Below are positions 26,717 through 34,739 of a DNA stretch of 64,000 nt, piece after piece. The notes under the pieces are model-generated. The model saw only the letters and a program-made list of their open reading frames with translations. It searched no databases and was not told the DNA's origin. A program made the translations under genes and the position numbers. Each line of letters begins with the position of its first letter. Position 1 is the stretch's first letter. The DNA is from JAWLHU01 sp041690255 (lineage in GTDB: Bacteria > Bacillota > Sulfobacillia > Symbiobacteriales > Symbiobacteriaceae): contig JAWLHU010000020.1 in NCBI GenBank assembly GCA_041690255.1, positions 26,641 to 90,640 of the forward strand. The letters run 5' to 3'.

Positions 26717-27457
26717 ATGCAGAACGAGCTTCAGGGTAAGGTTGCGCTCGTTACCGGTTCCGCCCGCGGTCTCGGCAAGGCGATCGCCATGGAACTCGCC
26801 AACAAGGGCGCCGACATTGTCGTCAACGACATCCCGCAAATGGAGGCCGAAGCGCTGAAGACCGTCGAGGAACTGAAGGCCCTCGGCGTCAACGCCAAGT
26901 TCTATGCTGCCTTCGTCAACGTTGAGGAGCAGGTCAACAAGATGGTGGAGGAGGTCGGCCAGGTCGACATCCTCGTCAACAACGCCGGCATCAACCGCGA
27001 CGGCCATATGCGCAAGACCAAGAAGGAAGACTGGGACGCCGTCCTGGATGTCAACCTGACCGGTCCGTATGTCGTCACCAAGGCCTTCCTCCCGCAGATG
27101 ATCGCCCGCGGCTGGGGCCGTATCGTCAACATCGCTTCGTACGTCGGCCGCACCGGTGTCTTCGGCACCCCGTACTACGCAGCCTCCAAGGCGGGCCTGA
27201 TCGGCTTCACCAAGGAAGTCGCGATCGAGGTCGCCAAGAAGGGTGTCACCGTAAACGCCATGGCCCCGGGCTATATCCTGACCGACATGATGCTCCAGTA
27301 CCCGCAGGAGCAGTTGGACGCCATTACCGCGAAGATCCCCGTCGGCTCCTTCGCCAAGCCGGCCGATGTCGCCTACTGGGTCGGCGTCTGCGCCTCGCCC
27401 CGCGCCTGGTTCATGACCGGCGGTGTGATCGACTGCAACGGCGGCTCCTGGATGTAG
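26717..27457 (+). CDS. fabG: 3-oxoacyl-(ACP/CoA) reductase, FabG/PhaB-type SDR
   Basis: NAD(P)H-dependent reduction of a 3-oxoacyl thioester. The 246-residue SDR has TGSARGLG (13-20), NNAG (88-91), catalytic Ser141 and YAASK (Tyr154, Lys158). Context with thiolase, acyl-CoA dehydrogenase and hydratase genes favours a CoA-linked role such as acetoacetyl-CoA reductase or 3-hydroxyacyl-CoA oxidation. The thiolase gene follows after 18 nt. The ribosome site GGGGG is somewhat distant. Confidence 0.87.
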   Translation: MQNELQGKVALVTGSARGLGKAIAMELANKGADIVVNDIPQMEAEALKTVEELKALGVNAKFYAAFVNVEEQVNKMVEEVGQVDILVNNAGINRDGHMRKTKKEDWDAVLDVNLTGPYVVTKAFLPQMIARGWGRIVNIASYVGRTGVFGTPYYAASKAGLIGFTKEVAIEVAKKGVTVNAMAPGYILTDMMLQYPQEQLDAITAKIPVGSFAKPADVAYWVGVCASPRAWFMTGGVIDCNGGSWM

Positions 27458-27475
27458 CCAAGGAGGTACTAAGTC

Positions 27476-28654
27476 TTGCGTGATGTCGTAATCGTCTCCG
27501 CGGCCCGCACGGCCGTTGGTTCCTTCGGCGGCACCCTGGCCAACGTGCCGGCACACGAGCTGGGCGCCACGGTGATCAAAGAGGTCCTGAAGCGGGCCAA
27601 CGTCGCCCCCGAAATGGTCGATGAGGTGATCCTCGGCCAGATTCTCACCGCCGGCGAGGGGCAGAACCCTGCCCGCAAGGCTGCGCTCAAGGCGGGAATC
27701 CCCGTCTCCACCCCGGCCACCAGCGTCAACAAGCTGTGCGGCTCCGGTCTGAAGACCGTCTCCATGGGCGTTCAGGCGATTATGCTCGGCGATGCCGAGG
27801 TGGTCGTTGCCGGCGGCCAGGAGTCCATGTCCATGGCTCCGTACCTGCTGCCGAAGGCCCGCAACGGCTACCGGATGGGGCACGGCGAGATCGTGGACTC
27901 CATGATCCACGACGCCCTCACCTGCTCCTGGGAGAGCTACCACATGGGCATCACGGCCGAGAATATCGCCGCCCAGTACGGCATCACCCGCGAGGAGCAG
28001 GATGCCTTCGCCGCTGCGTCGCAGCAGAGGGCGGAGGCCGCCATCAAGTCCGGTCGCTTCAAGGACGAGATCGTTCCGGTGATCATCCCCTCCAAGAAGG
28101 GTGATATCACCTTTGACACCGACGAGTTCCCCCGTGCCGGCACCACCGCTGAGTCCCTGGCGAAGCTCCGCCCGGCCTTCAAGAAGGATGGCACCGTCAC
28201 CGCCGGCAATGCATCCGGCATTAACGACGGCGCCGCTGCCGTGCTGCTCATGTCCGCCGAGAAGGCTGCTGAGCTGGGGCTGAAGCCGATGGCGACCATC
28301 CGTGGTTACGCCTCTGTGGGCGTGGAGCCGCGGATCATGGGCATGGGCCCCTGGCCTGCCACTGAGAAGGCGCTGGCCAAGGCCGGCCTGACCCTCGACC
28401 AGATCGATCTGATCGAGGCGAACGAGGCGTTTGCTGCCCAGTCCCTGGGCGTTACCCGTGAGCTGAAGTGGGATCTGAGCAAAGTCAATGTCAACGGTGG
28501 TGCGATTGCGCTCGGCCATCCGGTCGGCGCATCCGGCGCCCGGATTCTTGTCACCCTGCTGTACGAAATGCAGAAGCGGCAGAGCCGGTACGGACTGGCG
28601 ACTCTCTGCATCGGCGGCGGACAGGGGATTGCTGTTCTGGTCGAGCAGGCCTAA
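27476..28654 (+). CDS. Acetyl-CoA C-acetyltransferase (thiolase)
   Basis: 392-residue thiolase: nucleophile Cys88 in NKLCGSG, NEAFAAQ, the His loop GGAIALGHPVGASGAR and second Cys in TLCIGGGQG. It condenses two acetyl-CoA or cleaves 3-oxoacyl-CoA. The start is TTG 27476 with AAGGAGGTAC upstream. It is in an operon with the reductase; a long hairpin begins at its stop codon. Confidence 0.93.
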   Translation: MRDVVIVSAARTAVGSFGGTLANVPAHELGATVIKEVLKRANVAPEMVDEVILGQILTAGEGQNPARKAALKAGIPVSTPATSVNKLCGSGLKTVSMGVQAIMLGDAEVVVAGGQESMSMAPYLLPKARNGYRMGHGEIVDSMIHDALTCSWESYHMGITAENIAAQYGITREEQDAFAAASQQRAEAAIKSGRFKDEIVPVIIPSKKGDITFDTDEFPRAGTTAESLAKLRPAFKKDGTVTAGNASGINDGAAAVLLMSAEKAAELGLKPMATIRGYASVGVEPRIMGMGPWPATEKALAKAGLTLDQIDLIEANEAFAAQSLGVTRELKWDLSKVNVNGGAIALGHPVGASGARILVTLLYEMQKRQSRYGLATLCIGGGQGIAVLVEQA

Positions 28655-28727
28655 GGGCGCCTGTTTGACGGGTAGACCAGATGAGGTCTGGGAAGTCCCC
28701 TCCCGGACCCCATCTGGGAACGCCCTT
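28653..28727 (+). other. Long nested hairpin after the thiolase gene
   Basis: Three nested stems: AAGGGCG with CGCCCTT (28653-28659/28721-28727), CCAGATG with CATCTGG (28677-28683/28711-28717), and an 8-bp inner stem 28685-28692/28702-28709 with one G-T pair. It lacks a T-run, so it may protect or process mRNA rather than terminate. Confidence 0.55.
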
Positions 28728-28805
28728 AAGATCATTCGGGCGATTAACCCAGATTAGGCATAAAGATTCATAGACGGTAACCAGTTCCTTTTTTTAAGAT
28801 GTACC

Positions 28806-28823
28806 ATGTGAACGAATTCACAT
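28806..28823 (+). promoter_or_regulatory. Palindromic operator candidate before acyl-CoA dehydrogenase
   Basis: Perfect 7-bp arms ATGTGAA and TTCACAT around CGAA, about 95 nt upstream of the dehydrogenase ATG and just after an AT-rich stretch with TAAGAT. The size and symmetry fit a TetR- or GntR-type repressor dimer. No regulator gene is adjacent. Confidence 0.5.
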
Positions 28824-28915
28824 TCCTGACCGAGGACGATCTGGATCGAGAGGTTCCGGCCTCCACAAGTTTTGCCCGGTTTATGCTTCACTCGAAACCC
28901 AAGGAGGAGTCCACC

Positions 28916-30058
28916 ATGACTATGTTCTCCCTCACCGAAGAGCAGGAACTGATCCGCAATACGGCCCGTGAGTTCGCCCTGCAGTACTGCGCCCCCATCG
29001 CTGCCGAGATCGACGAAGAGGCCAAGTGGCCGACCGAGTCTGTGGCCGCCATGGCAGAGCTGGGTCTCATGGGCATTCCCTTCCCGGAGAAGTACGGCGG
29101 CGCCGGCTCGGACTACCTGAGCTACGCCATTGCCGTGGAGGAGATCTCCCGGGTCTGTTCCTCGACCTCGGTTATCCTCTCCGCCCACACCTCGCTGGCC
29201 ACCTGGCCGATCTACCACTTCGCCTCCGAAGAGGTGAAGATGCAGTACCTGCCCCGGATGTGCTCCGGTGAGCTGCTCGGCGCCTTCTGTCTGACCGAGG
29301 CCGGTGCCGGTACCGACGCCGCTGCCCAGACGACCGTGGCCGTCGAAGATGGCGATGCCTACCTGGTCACTGGCTCGAAGGTCTTTATCACCAACGGCGA
29401 CCATGCCGACGTCTTTATCGTCTTTGCCATGACCGACAAGTCCAAGGGGACCAAGGGCATCACCGCCTTCGTGGTGGAGAAGGCCTGGGCCGGTGTCTCT
29501 GTCGGCAAGCACGAGCGGAAGATGGGCATCCGGGCGGCGCACACCACCGAGATCCTTTTCAACAACGTCCGGGTGCCGAAGACCCACATGCTCGGCAAGG
29601 TGGGCGAGGGCTTCAAGGTGGCCATGATGACCCTGGACGGCGGCCGGATCGGCATCGCTGCGCAGGCGCTGGGCATCGCTCAGGCGGCGCTGGACGAGTC
29701 GGTCAAGTGGGCGAAGGAACGGCAGCAGTTCGGCAAGCCGATCGCTGCGAACCAGGCGATCCAGTTCATGATCGCTGACATGGCGACCCAGGTCCAGGCG
29801 TCCCGCCACCTGGTCTACCATGCCGCCACCCTGAAGGACGAGGGCAAGCCCTACTCCAAGGAGGCCTCCATGGCGAAGCTCTTCGCTGCGGAGACAGCGA
29901 TGCAACAGTCGATCAAGGCGGTCCAGATCCACGGCGGCCTGGGCTATATCAAGGGCACCGTGGCCGAACGGCTGATGCGTGATGCGAAGATCACGGAGAT
30001 CTACGAGGGCACCTCGGAGGTCCAGCGCATGGTGATCGCCGCCAATACGCTCAAGTAG
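28916..30058 (+). CDS. Acyl-CoA dehydrogenase
   Basis: FAD enzyme that forms 2,3-enoyl-CoA and passes electrons to ETF. 380 residues, the standard length for the short/medium-chain family: FCLTEAGAGTDAA (FAD contact), a GQFGKPI-like QQFGKPIAANQAIQF helix, and candidate catalytic Glu364 in IYEGTSEVQR. ATG 28916 follows AAGGAGGAG; the frame upstream to 28799 contains the operator. The etfB gene begins 36 nt after its stop. Placement with thiolase and reductase suggests butyryl-CoA or beta-oxidation chemistry. Confidence 0.92.
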   Translation: MTMFSLTEEQELIRNTAREFALQYCAPIAAEIDEEAKWPTESVAAMAELGLMGIPFPEKYGGAGSDYLSYAIAVEEISRVCSSTSVILSAHTSLATWPIYHFASEEVKMQYLPRMCSGELLGAFCLTEAGAGTDAAAQTTVAVEDGDAYLVTGSKVFITNGDHADVFIVFAMTDKSKGTKGITAFVVEKAWAGVSVGKHERKMGIRAAHTTEILFNNVRVPKTHMLGKVGEGFKVAMMTLDGGRIGIAAQALGIAQAALDESVKWAKERQQFGKPIAANQAIQFMIADMATQVQASRHLVYHAATLKDEGKPYSKEASMAKLFAAETAMQQSIKAVQIHGGLGYIKGTVAERLMRDAKITEIYEGTSEVQRMVIAANTLK

Positions 30059-30093
30059 CGAACATACCCGGCTAACCCAAGGAGGATGCAGTT

Positions 30094-30852
30094 ATGCCAA
30101 ACATGATCACCTGCTACAAGTGGGTTGTCGATGAGGCCGACATTCGGGTTGAGGGCAACGGCGCCCTGAACTTCGAGCGGGCCGGCCGGAAGATCAGCGA
30201 GTACGACCGGAATGCGATTGAGGCGGCGGTCCAGATCCAGGAGCAGAAGGGCGGCTCGGTGGTCGCCGTCTCCCTCGGCGGACCGGAGCTGAAGAGCTCG
30301 GCGAAGGACGCCCTCTCCCGGGGTCCGGAGCGGGCGATCCTGGCGATCGATCCGGCTTTCAGCGGTGCGGACAGCCAGACCACGGCCCTGGGCCTGGTGG
30401 CGGCGATCAAGGCCGGCGCCGGCGAGTTCGATCTGATCCTCTGTGGTGAGGGCTCAGGCGATCTCTATGCGCAGCAGGTTGGCCCCCGCGTTGCGGCCCT
30501 GCTGGATATCCCGTGCATCAGCTTCGTCAACAAGATCGAGGTGACCGAGAGCGGCATCCGGGCAGAGCGGAAACTGGAGGATGGTATCGAGGTGGTCGAG
30601 GCGGCCTTTCCGGTCGTCGTGACGGTCCTGCCGGACCTGAACAAGCCTCGGATCCCGGGCCTGAAGCAGGTCATGGGCGCCGCCAAGAAGGAGGTCAAGG
30701 TCCTCGACGCTGCGGCGCTGGGCCTGGGCTCCGCGGAGCTGGCGAGCCGGGTCGAGACCCGGGCGGTGCGGGCGCCGAAGAGCGACCGCAAGCAGCAGAA
30801 GGTGGGCTCGGTGGCGGAGCTGGCTCAGGTGATCGCCTCGGCTCTGCGGTAG
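30094..30852 (+). CDS. etfB: Electron transfer flavoprotein beta subunit (EtfB/FixA)
   Basis: 252-residue EtfB: N-terminal CYKWVVDEADIRV, and the AIEAAVQIQE and ALGLVAAIKA segments of the AMP/FAD-binding fold; ends in a helical arm that wraps EtfA. Receives electrons from the adjacent acyl-CoA dehydrogenase. Good ribosome site AAGGAGG. Separated from etfA by 423 nt containing a hairpin and a tandem repeat, unusual for a pair that normally abuts. Confidence 0.92.
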   Translation: MPNMITCYKWVVDEADIRVEGNGALNFERAGRKISEYDRNAIEAAVQIQEQKGGSVVAVSLGGPELKSSAKDALSRGPERAILAIDPAFSGADSQTTALGLVAAIKAGAGEFDLILCGEGSGDLYAQQVGPRVAALLDIPCISFVNKIEVTESGIRAERKLEDGIEVVEAAFPVVVTVLPDLNKPRIPGLKQVMGAAKKEVKVLDAAALGLGSAELASRVETRAVRAPKSDRKQQKVGSVAELAQVIASALR

Positions 30853-30918
30853 GGGGCCCCTTTGAGTGACGGCCCCTTCGGGATGGTGACGGCCCTCTCG
30901 GGGGTATCACCTCTCTCC

Positions 30919-30987
30919 TCGGGTGCTCGCTAAGGGCTGCTAGGCACGAGTTCGGGGGGCGCCAAGCAGCCCTAACCTCGCACCCGA
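30919..30987 (+). other. Nested hairpin downstream of etfB
   Basis: An outer 8-bp stem (30919-30926/30980-30987) and inner 9-bp stem AGGGCTGCT/AGCAGCCCT (30933-30941/30965-30973) are separated by a symmetric 6x6 internal loop. It could tune etfB versus etfA expression. No T-run follows. Confidence 0.5.
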
Positions 30988-31027
30988 AGTCGCTTCGGCG
31001 AACCCCCTCGGGGCCTGGCCTCACGGG

Positions 31028-31247
31028 GCCTCACGCCTCCGCACGGAGCCGCACGCTCCCGCACGGAGCCGTACGCTCCCGCACCGAGCCGCACGCTCCC
31101 GCACGGAGCCGTACGCTCCCGCACGGAGCCGCACCTTTCCTCACAGAGCCTCACGCTTTCGCACGGGGCCTCACGCTCCCGCACGGAGCCGCACGTTTCC
31201 ACACGGAGCCGCACGCTTCCTCAGGAAGCCTCACGCTTCCGCACCGA
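31028..31247. repeat. 20-bp tandem repeat, 11 copies, between etfB and etfA
   Basis: Eleven head-to-tail units of 20 bp with consensus GCCGCACGCTCCCGCACGGA. Each unit itself is two 10-bp halves sharing a CGCACG core. Units differ at a few positions (Cs to Ts, tcac for gcac), so the array is not newly made. A minus-strand frame over it encodes an Arg/Glu-rich repeat but has no gene features. Confidence 0.9.
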
Positions 31248-31275
31248 GCCATTCAACGGAAAGGATGTGCCACGC

Positions 31276-32220
31276 ATGGCTAGCATTTGGGTCCTGACAG
31301 AACAGCGCTCCACCCTGTTGGAGCTGATCGGTGAAGGCCGCAAGATGGCGGATGCCCTGGGCGTCCCCCTGACCGCTGTCGTCATCGACTCCCGTGAGAC
31401 CGCCGTGGACACCATGGCCTACGGCGCCGATGGCGCCCTGCTCCTCACCCTGCCGGCTGGTCAGCCCCTGGAGACCGCCGCCGGCACCCTGGCCGATCTG
31501 GCCACGCAGAGCGAGCCCGATCTGATCCTCGTCGGCGCCACCCTGCGGGCCAAGGATCTGGCCGCCCGCTTGGCCGGCAAGCTCGGCGCCGGCCTCGCCA
31601 CCGACGCCACCAGCATCCGCCTGGAGAACGGCCAGTTGCTGATCGACCGCATGGTCTACGGTGGCGGCGGCGTCTCCTCCCAGGTGGTCACCTCAAGGCC
31701 CGCTATGATCAGCGTGCCCCCCCGGACCTTCCCGACCCCGGCCCAGGAGCCCCGCGTGGGCGAGGTCCGTGAGGTGACCGTTCCGGCGGACGGCCGGGTC
31801 AAGATCGTCGAGCGCCGGGCCAAGGCCGCCGAGGGCGTGGATATCGCCGAGGCGCAGGCCGTCGTAGGCGTCGGCCGCGGTCTTGCCAACAAGGCCGACC
31901 TCGCCATGGCCGAGGAGCTGGCAGCCACCCTGGGCGGAGCCGTCGGCTGCACCCGCCCCGTGGCCGAGGACCTCGGCTACCTGCCCGAGGACCGGTACAT
32001 CGGCATCTCCGGTCGGAAGATCGCCCCTGCGCTCTACATCGGGGTGGCGGCTTCGGGCCAGGTCCAGCATGTCGCCGGCATCAAGGACGCCAAGGTGGTC
32101 GTGGCCATCAACAAAGATGAGAACGCCCCCCTCTTCAAGTACGCCGACTACGGCCTGGTGGGCGATGCCTACCAAGTCCTTCCCGCCCTGACCGCCGAGC
32201 TGAAGAAGCTCCTCGGCTAA
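31276..32220 (+). CDS. etfA: Electron transfer flavoprotein alpha subunit (EtfA/FixB)
   Basis: 314 residues. The C-terminal FAD-binding domain carries VVGVGRGLANKADL, then GCTRPVAEDLGYLPEDRYIGISGRKIAPALYIGVAASG. Forms the ETF heterodimer with EtfB. ATG 31276 is chosen over GTG 31267 because AAAGGA is 10 nt upstream. The fixC-like gene follows after 19 nt. Confidence 0.93.
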   Translation: MASIWVLTEQRSTLLELIGEGRKMADALGVPLTAVVIDSRETAVDTMAYGADGALLLTLPAGQPLETAAGTLADLATQSEPDLILVGATLRAKDLAARLAGKLGAGLATDATSIRLENGQLLIDRMVYGGGGVSSQVVTSRPAMISVPPRTFPTPAQEPRVGEVREVTVPADGRVKIVERRAKAAEGVDIAEAQAVVGVGRGLANKADLAMAEELAATLGGAVGCTRPVAEDLGYLPEDRYIGISGRKIAPALYIGVAASGQVQHVAGIKDAKVVVAINKDENAPLFKYADYGLVGDAYQVLPALTAELKKLLG

Positions 32221-32239
32221 TCGCAAGGAGGTGCCCGCT

Positions 32240-33532
32240 GTGGCCGAAGAACGCATGGACGCCATTGTGGTTGGGGCGGGACCGGCGGGTGCCGCCGCCG
32301 CCCTCACCCTGGCCCGGGCCGGCATGGAGGTCGTCCTGATCGAGCGGGGCGCCACCGTCGGCTCGAAGAACATGACCGGTGGGCGTCTCTACACCCACTC
32401 CCTGCAGAAGCTCTGTCCGAACTTCTGGGAGGAGGCCCCCGTCGAGCGGCGGGTGACCCGGGAACTGCTCACCTTCCTCACCCCCGACTCCGCTGTCTCC
32501 ATCGATATCAAGTCGCCGAAGTTCGAGCAGAACTCCTATACCGTCCTGCGGGCCCGCTTTGACCCCTGGCTGGCCGAGCAGGCGGAGGCGGCGGGTGCCA
32601 TGGTGGCAACCGGTGTCAAGGTGGATGACCTCATCATTGAAAACGGTCGGGTGATCGGTGTCCGGGCCGGGGAAGATGAGATGTATGCCAACGTCGTCAT
32701 CATCGCGGAGGGTGTCAACTCCCTGCTGCCCCGCAAGGCCGGCCTCCGGACCCGTGAGATCGATCCGAAGCACGTCGCAACCGGCGTCAAGACGACGATC
32801 GAGCTTCCGACCAGGACGATCGATGACCGCTTCGGCCTGGCCGGCGGCGAGGGCGCCGCTCAGCTCTTCGTCGGCTCTGTAACCCGTGGGTTACCGGGCG
32901 GTGGTTTCCTCTATACGAATAAGGACTGCATCTCGCTCGGTCTGGTGATGACGGTTCAGGGCATGGTGAACAACCAGGTCCGCCCGGCCGATCTCATGGA
33001 AGAGCTGAAGATGCATCCGGCGATCGCACCGTTGATCGATGGCGGCAAGGTCGTGGAGTACTCGGCCCACCTGGTGCCCGAGGGCGGTATGGCGATGATG
33101 CCCCAGATCACCGGCGACGGGGTCCTGGTGGCGGGCGATGCCGCCGGCTTCGTGCTCAACCTGGGCTACGCCGTGCGGGGCATGGACTTCGCCATCGCCT
33201 CCGGCATTCACGCTGCGGAGGCGGCGATCGAGGCCAAGGAGAAGGGCGACTTCACCAAGGCCGGCCTCGCAGGCTATGAGGAGCGGCTTCGCAACTCCTT
33301 CGTGCTGAAGGAACTGGAGCACTATCGCAATGCCCCGCACTTTATCGAATCCACCCCGCGCATGTTCACCGCCTATCCGGCGCTGCTGGAGGCCATCCTC
33401 CTGAAGATGTTCACGGTGGAGGGGACCACGAACCCGCAGCATCTCATGCAGATGATGATGGGCGAGATGCGGGGCAAGGTCTCGCTCTGGGACCTCGGCA
33501 TGGATGCATGGAAGGGAGTGCGGTCGCTATGA
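32240..33532 (+). CDS. fixC: FixC-like ETF-quinone oxidoreductase flavoprotein
   Basis: 430-residue FAD oxidoreductase: N-terminal dinucleotide site GAGPAGAAAALTLARAG, GGRLYTHSL, and the GDAAGFVLNLGYAVRGMDFAIASG region with a membrane-associated amphipathic segment. Accepts electrons from ETF and passes them to quinone. With EtfBA and FixX it makes the FixABCX/EtfABCX complex, which in some bacteria bifurcates electrons to quinone and ferredoxin. GTG 32240 lies 8 nt after AAGGAGG. Overlaps fixX (ATGA). Confidence 0.92.
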   Translation: MAEERMDAIVVGAGPAGAAAALTLARAGMEVVLIERGATVGSKNMTGGRLYTHSLQKLCPNFWEEAPVERRVTRELLTFLTPDSAVSIDIKSPKFEQNSYTVLRARFDPWLAEQAEAAGAMVATGVKVDDLIIENGRVIGVRAGEDEMYANVVIIAEGVNSLLPRKAGLRTREIDPKHVATGVKTTIELPTRTIDDRFGLAGGEGAAQLFVGSVTRGLPGGGFLYTNKDCISLGLVMTVQGMVNNQVRPADLMEELKMHPAIAPLIDGGKVVEYSAHLVPEGGMAMMPQITGDGVLVAGDAAGFVLNLGYAVRGMDFAIASGIHAAEAAIEAKEKGDFTKAGLAGYEERLRNSFVLKELEHYRNAPHFIESTPRMFTAYPALLEAILLKMFTVEGTTNPQHLMQMMMGEMRGKVSLWDLGMDAWKGVRSL

Positions 33533-33816
33533 TGAAGCCGATGTCGATTGAGGACCGCCTCGGCCTGAACAAGTTCGCGGTGGATGAGGAGTTCGGCCAT
33601 ATCAAGGTGAACAACGAGGTCTGCGCCACCTGTGAGACCAAGCCCTGTACCTGGGCCTGCCCGGCCCTGCTCTACAGCCTGGTCGACGGGGCGATCAAGT
33701 TCGATCACGCCGGCTGCCTGGAGTGTGGTACCTGCCGGGTGATCTGCCCGAAGCCCGGGGCGCTCACGTGGGAGTACCCGCAGGGGACCATGGGGATCCA
33801 GTTCCGGCACGGCTAA
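33529..33816 (+). CDS. fixX: FixX-like ferredoxin
   Basis: 95 residues with eight cysteines: 32, 35, 40, 44 and 63, 66, 69, 73. The second set is a full C-x2-C-x2-C-x3-C [4Fe-4S] motif; the first (C-x2-C-x4-C-x3-C) could hold another cluster or stabilise the fold. Partner of FixC. The ATG overlaps the fixC stop; GGGAGTG precedes it. Confidence 0.92.
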   Translation: MMKPMSIEDRLGLNKFAVDEEFGHIKVNNEVCATCETKPCTWACPALLYSLVDGAIKFDHAGCLECGTCRVICPKPGALTWEYPQGTMGIQFRHG

Positions 33817-33844
33817 ACGCTTGCGATAAACGGAGGGCGAACAT

Positions 33845-34243
33845 ATGCGCTTTCAAGTAGGCGACAAGGGTTCCGTGACCAAGACGATTACCGAGACCGA
33901 TGTCTATCTCTTCGCCGGCATTACCGGGGATCTGAATCCGGCCCATGTCAACGAGACCTGGGCGAAGCAGACCAAGTTCGGTGGCCGCATCGCCCACGGC
34001 ATGCTCTCCGCCGGCCTGATCTCCGCCGTCCTGGGCATGCAGCTGCCCGGTCCGGGCTCGATCTACCTGGGCCAGACCCTCAAGTTCACCGCCCCGGTCC
34101 GGATCGGCGACACGGTCACGGCGGAGGCCGAGGTGCTTGAGATCATTGACGGCAAGCGGCTCCGCCTGCGCACCACCGCCACCAACCAGGACGGCGTGGT
34201 CGTGGTCGAGGGCGAAGCGATGGTCCTTCCGCCCCGGGAGTAG
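33845..34243 (+). CDS. MaoC-type (R)-specific enoyl-CoA hydratase
   Basis: 132-residue hot-dog hydratase. The hydratase-2 motif is present: Asp in GDLNPAHVNE and His in GGRIAHGML. Hydrates trans-2-enoyl-CoA to (R)-3-hydroxyacyl-CoA (PhaJ-like). Last gene of the acyl-CoA module; with the reductase and thiolase it closes a cycle between acetoacetyl-CoA and crotonyl-CoA. A terminator follows. Confidence 0.88.
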   Translation: MRFQVGDKGSVTKTITETDVYLFAGITGDLNPAHVNETWAKQTKFGGRIAHGMLSAGLISAVLGMQLPGPGSIYLGQTLKFTAPVRIGDTVTAEAEVLEIIDGKRLRLRTTATNQDGVVVVEGEAMVLPPRE

Positions 34244-34265
34244 CTCTGCTCAGGGCATATATGCG

Positions 34266-34300
34266 AGCCCCGTGCTGCGATGAGCACGGGGCTTTCCCTT
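34266..34300 (+). terminator. Rho-independent terminator
   Basis: 11-bp perfect stem AGCCCCGTGCT/AGCACGGGGCT (34266-34276/34283-34293) then TTCCCTTTTCT. The same stem sequence recurs at 46324. Confidence 0.85.
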
Positions 34301-34500
34301 TTCTCCGCTTGGATCGCTCCGGCCAACCGGGTTCAGTAAGCAATTTCCGGGTAGTCTCTCGCCCCTGTGAAAAAGTGCTAGCGGAAATCACAAAAACAGG
34401 GGCCTGGAGGTGACGAAACGGCCTGATCCGGGCCAATATGCGCCCTCTGAGACCCCGTAAGAGGGGGTTACGGGGTGAACGGGCCCTACAAATGCGTGAT
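34300..34500. other. Structured non-coding stretch
   Basis: No gene. Two inverted repeats stand out: GCCCCTGT with ACAGGGGC about 27 nt apart (around 34361-34413), and CCCCGTAA with TTACGGGG (around 34453-34475). Could be a small RNA, a leader for the DinB gene, or part of a mobile repeat; it continues into the REP-like element. Confidence 0.4.
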
Positions 34501-34560
34501 TGCGTAACGATTTTTCAACTGGCCTGCGCTCGCCCTCGGAAAGAAGTTACGGAATCCTGC
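34501..34560. repeat. REP-like intergenic element, copy A
   Basis: About 60 bp bounded by GCGTAA and TTACGGAA, aligning with 46581-46638 (roughly six bases in ten, with identical GCGTAA, GATTTT, CAACTG and TACGGAA blocks) and, in reverse orientation, with 46424-46480. The ends are imperfect inverted repeats. Confidence 0.5.
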
Positions 34561-34739
34561 TTCCCTCTCGTGAGGGCCGCAATCTCGCATACCACTCCGT
34601 AGCATGATGTCCAGCAGTGGCCGTTCCACCTTCAGACCATATGGACCCGGCGGCTCCAGGGCCGGGCCTGCAGCAGGGGAACGGCGAAGCGCATCGAAAG
34701 CATATACGATCTGAATATTCCCTGAAGGAGGGGTCTCTC

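Noticed and set aside
26624..28735. 703-codon minus-strand open frame
   Set aside because: It lies antisense to the reductase and thiolase genes, whose families are certain; high-GC genes with biased third positions leave long open antisense frames.
30972..31214. Arg/Cys/Glu-rich minus-strand frame over the etf tandem repeat
   Set aside because: It is produced by the 20-bp repeat itself and has no start context.
31028..31247. CRISPR array
   Set aside because: Units are head-to-tail with no spacers and there are no cas genes.
34501..34520. SARP-type site (TAAC and CAAC 11 bp apart)
   Set aside because: Only two weak half-sites, inside the REP-like element, with no -10 box at the expected distance.
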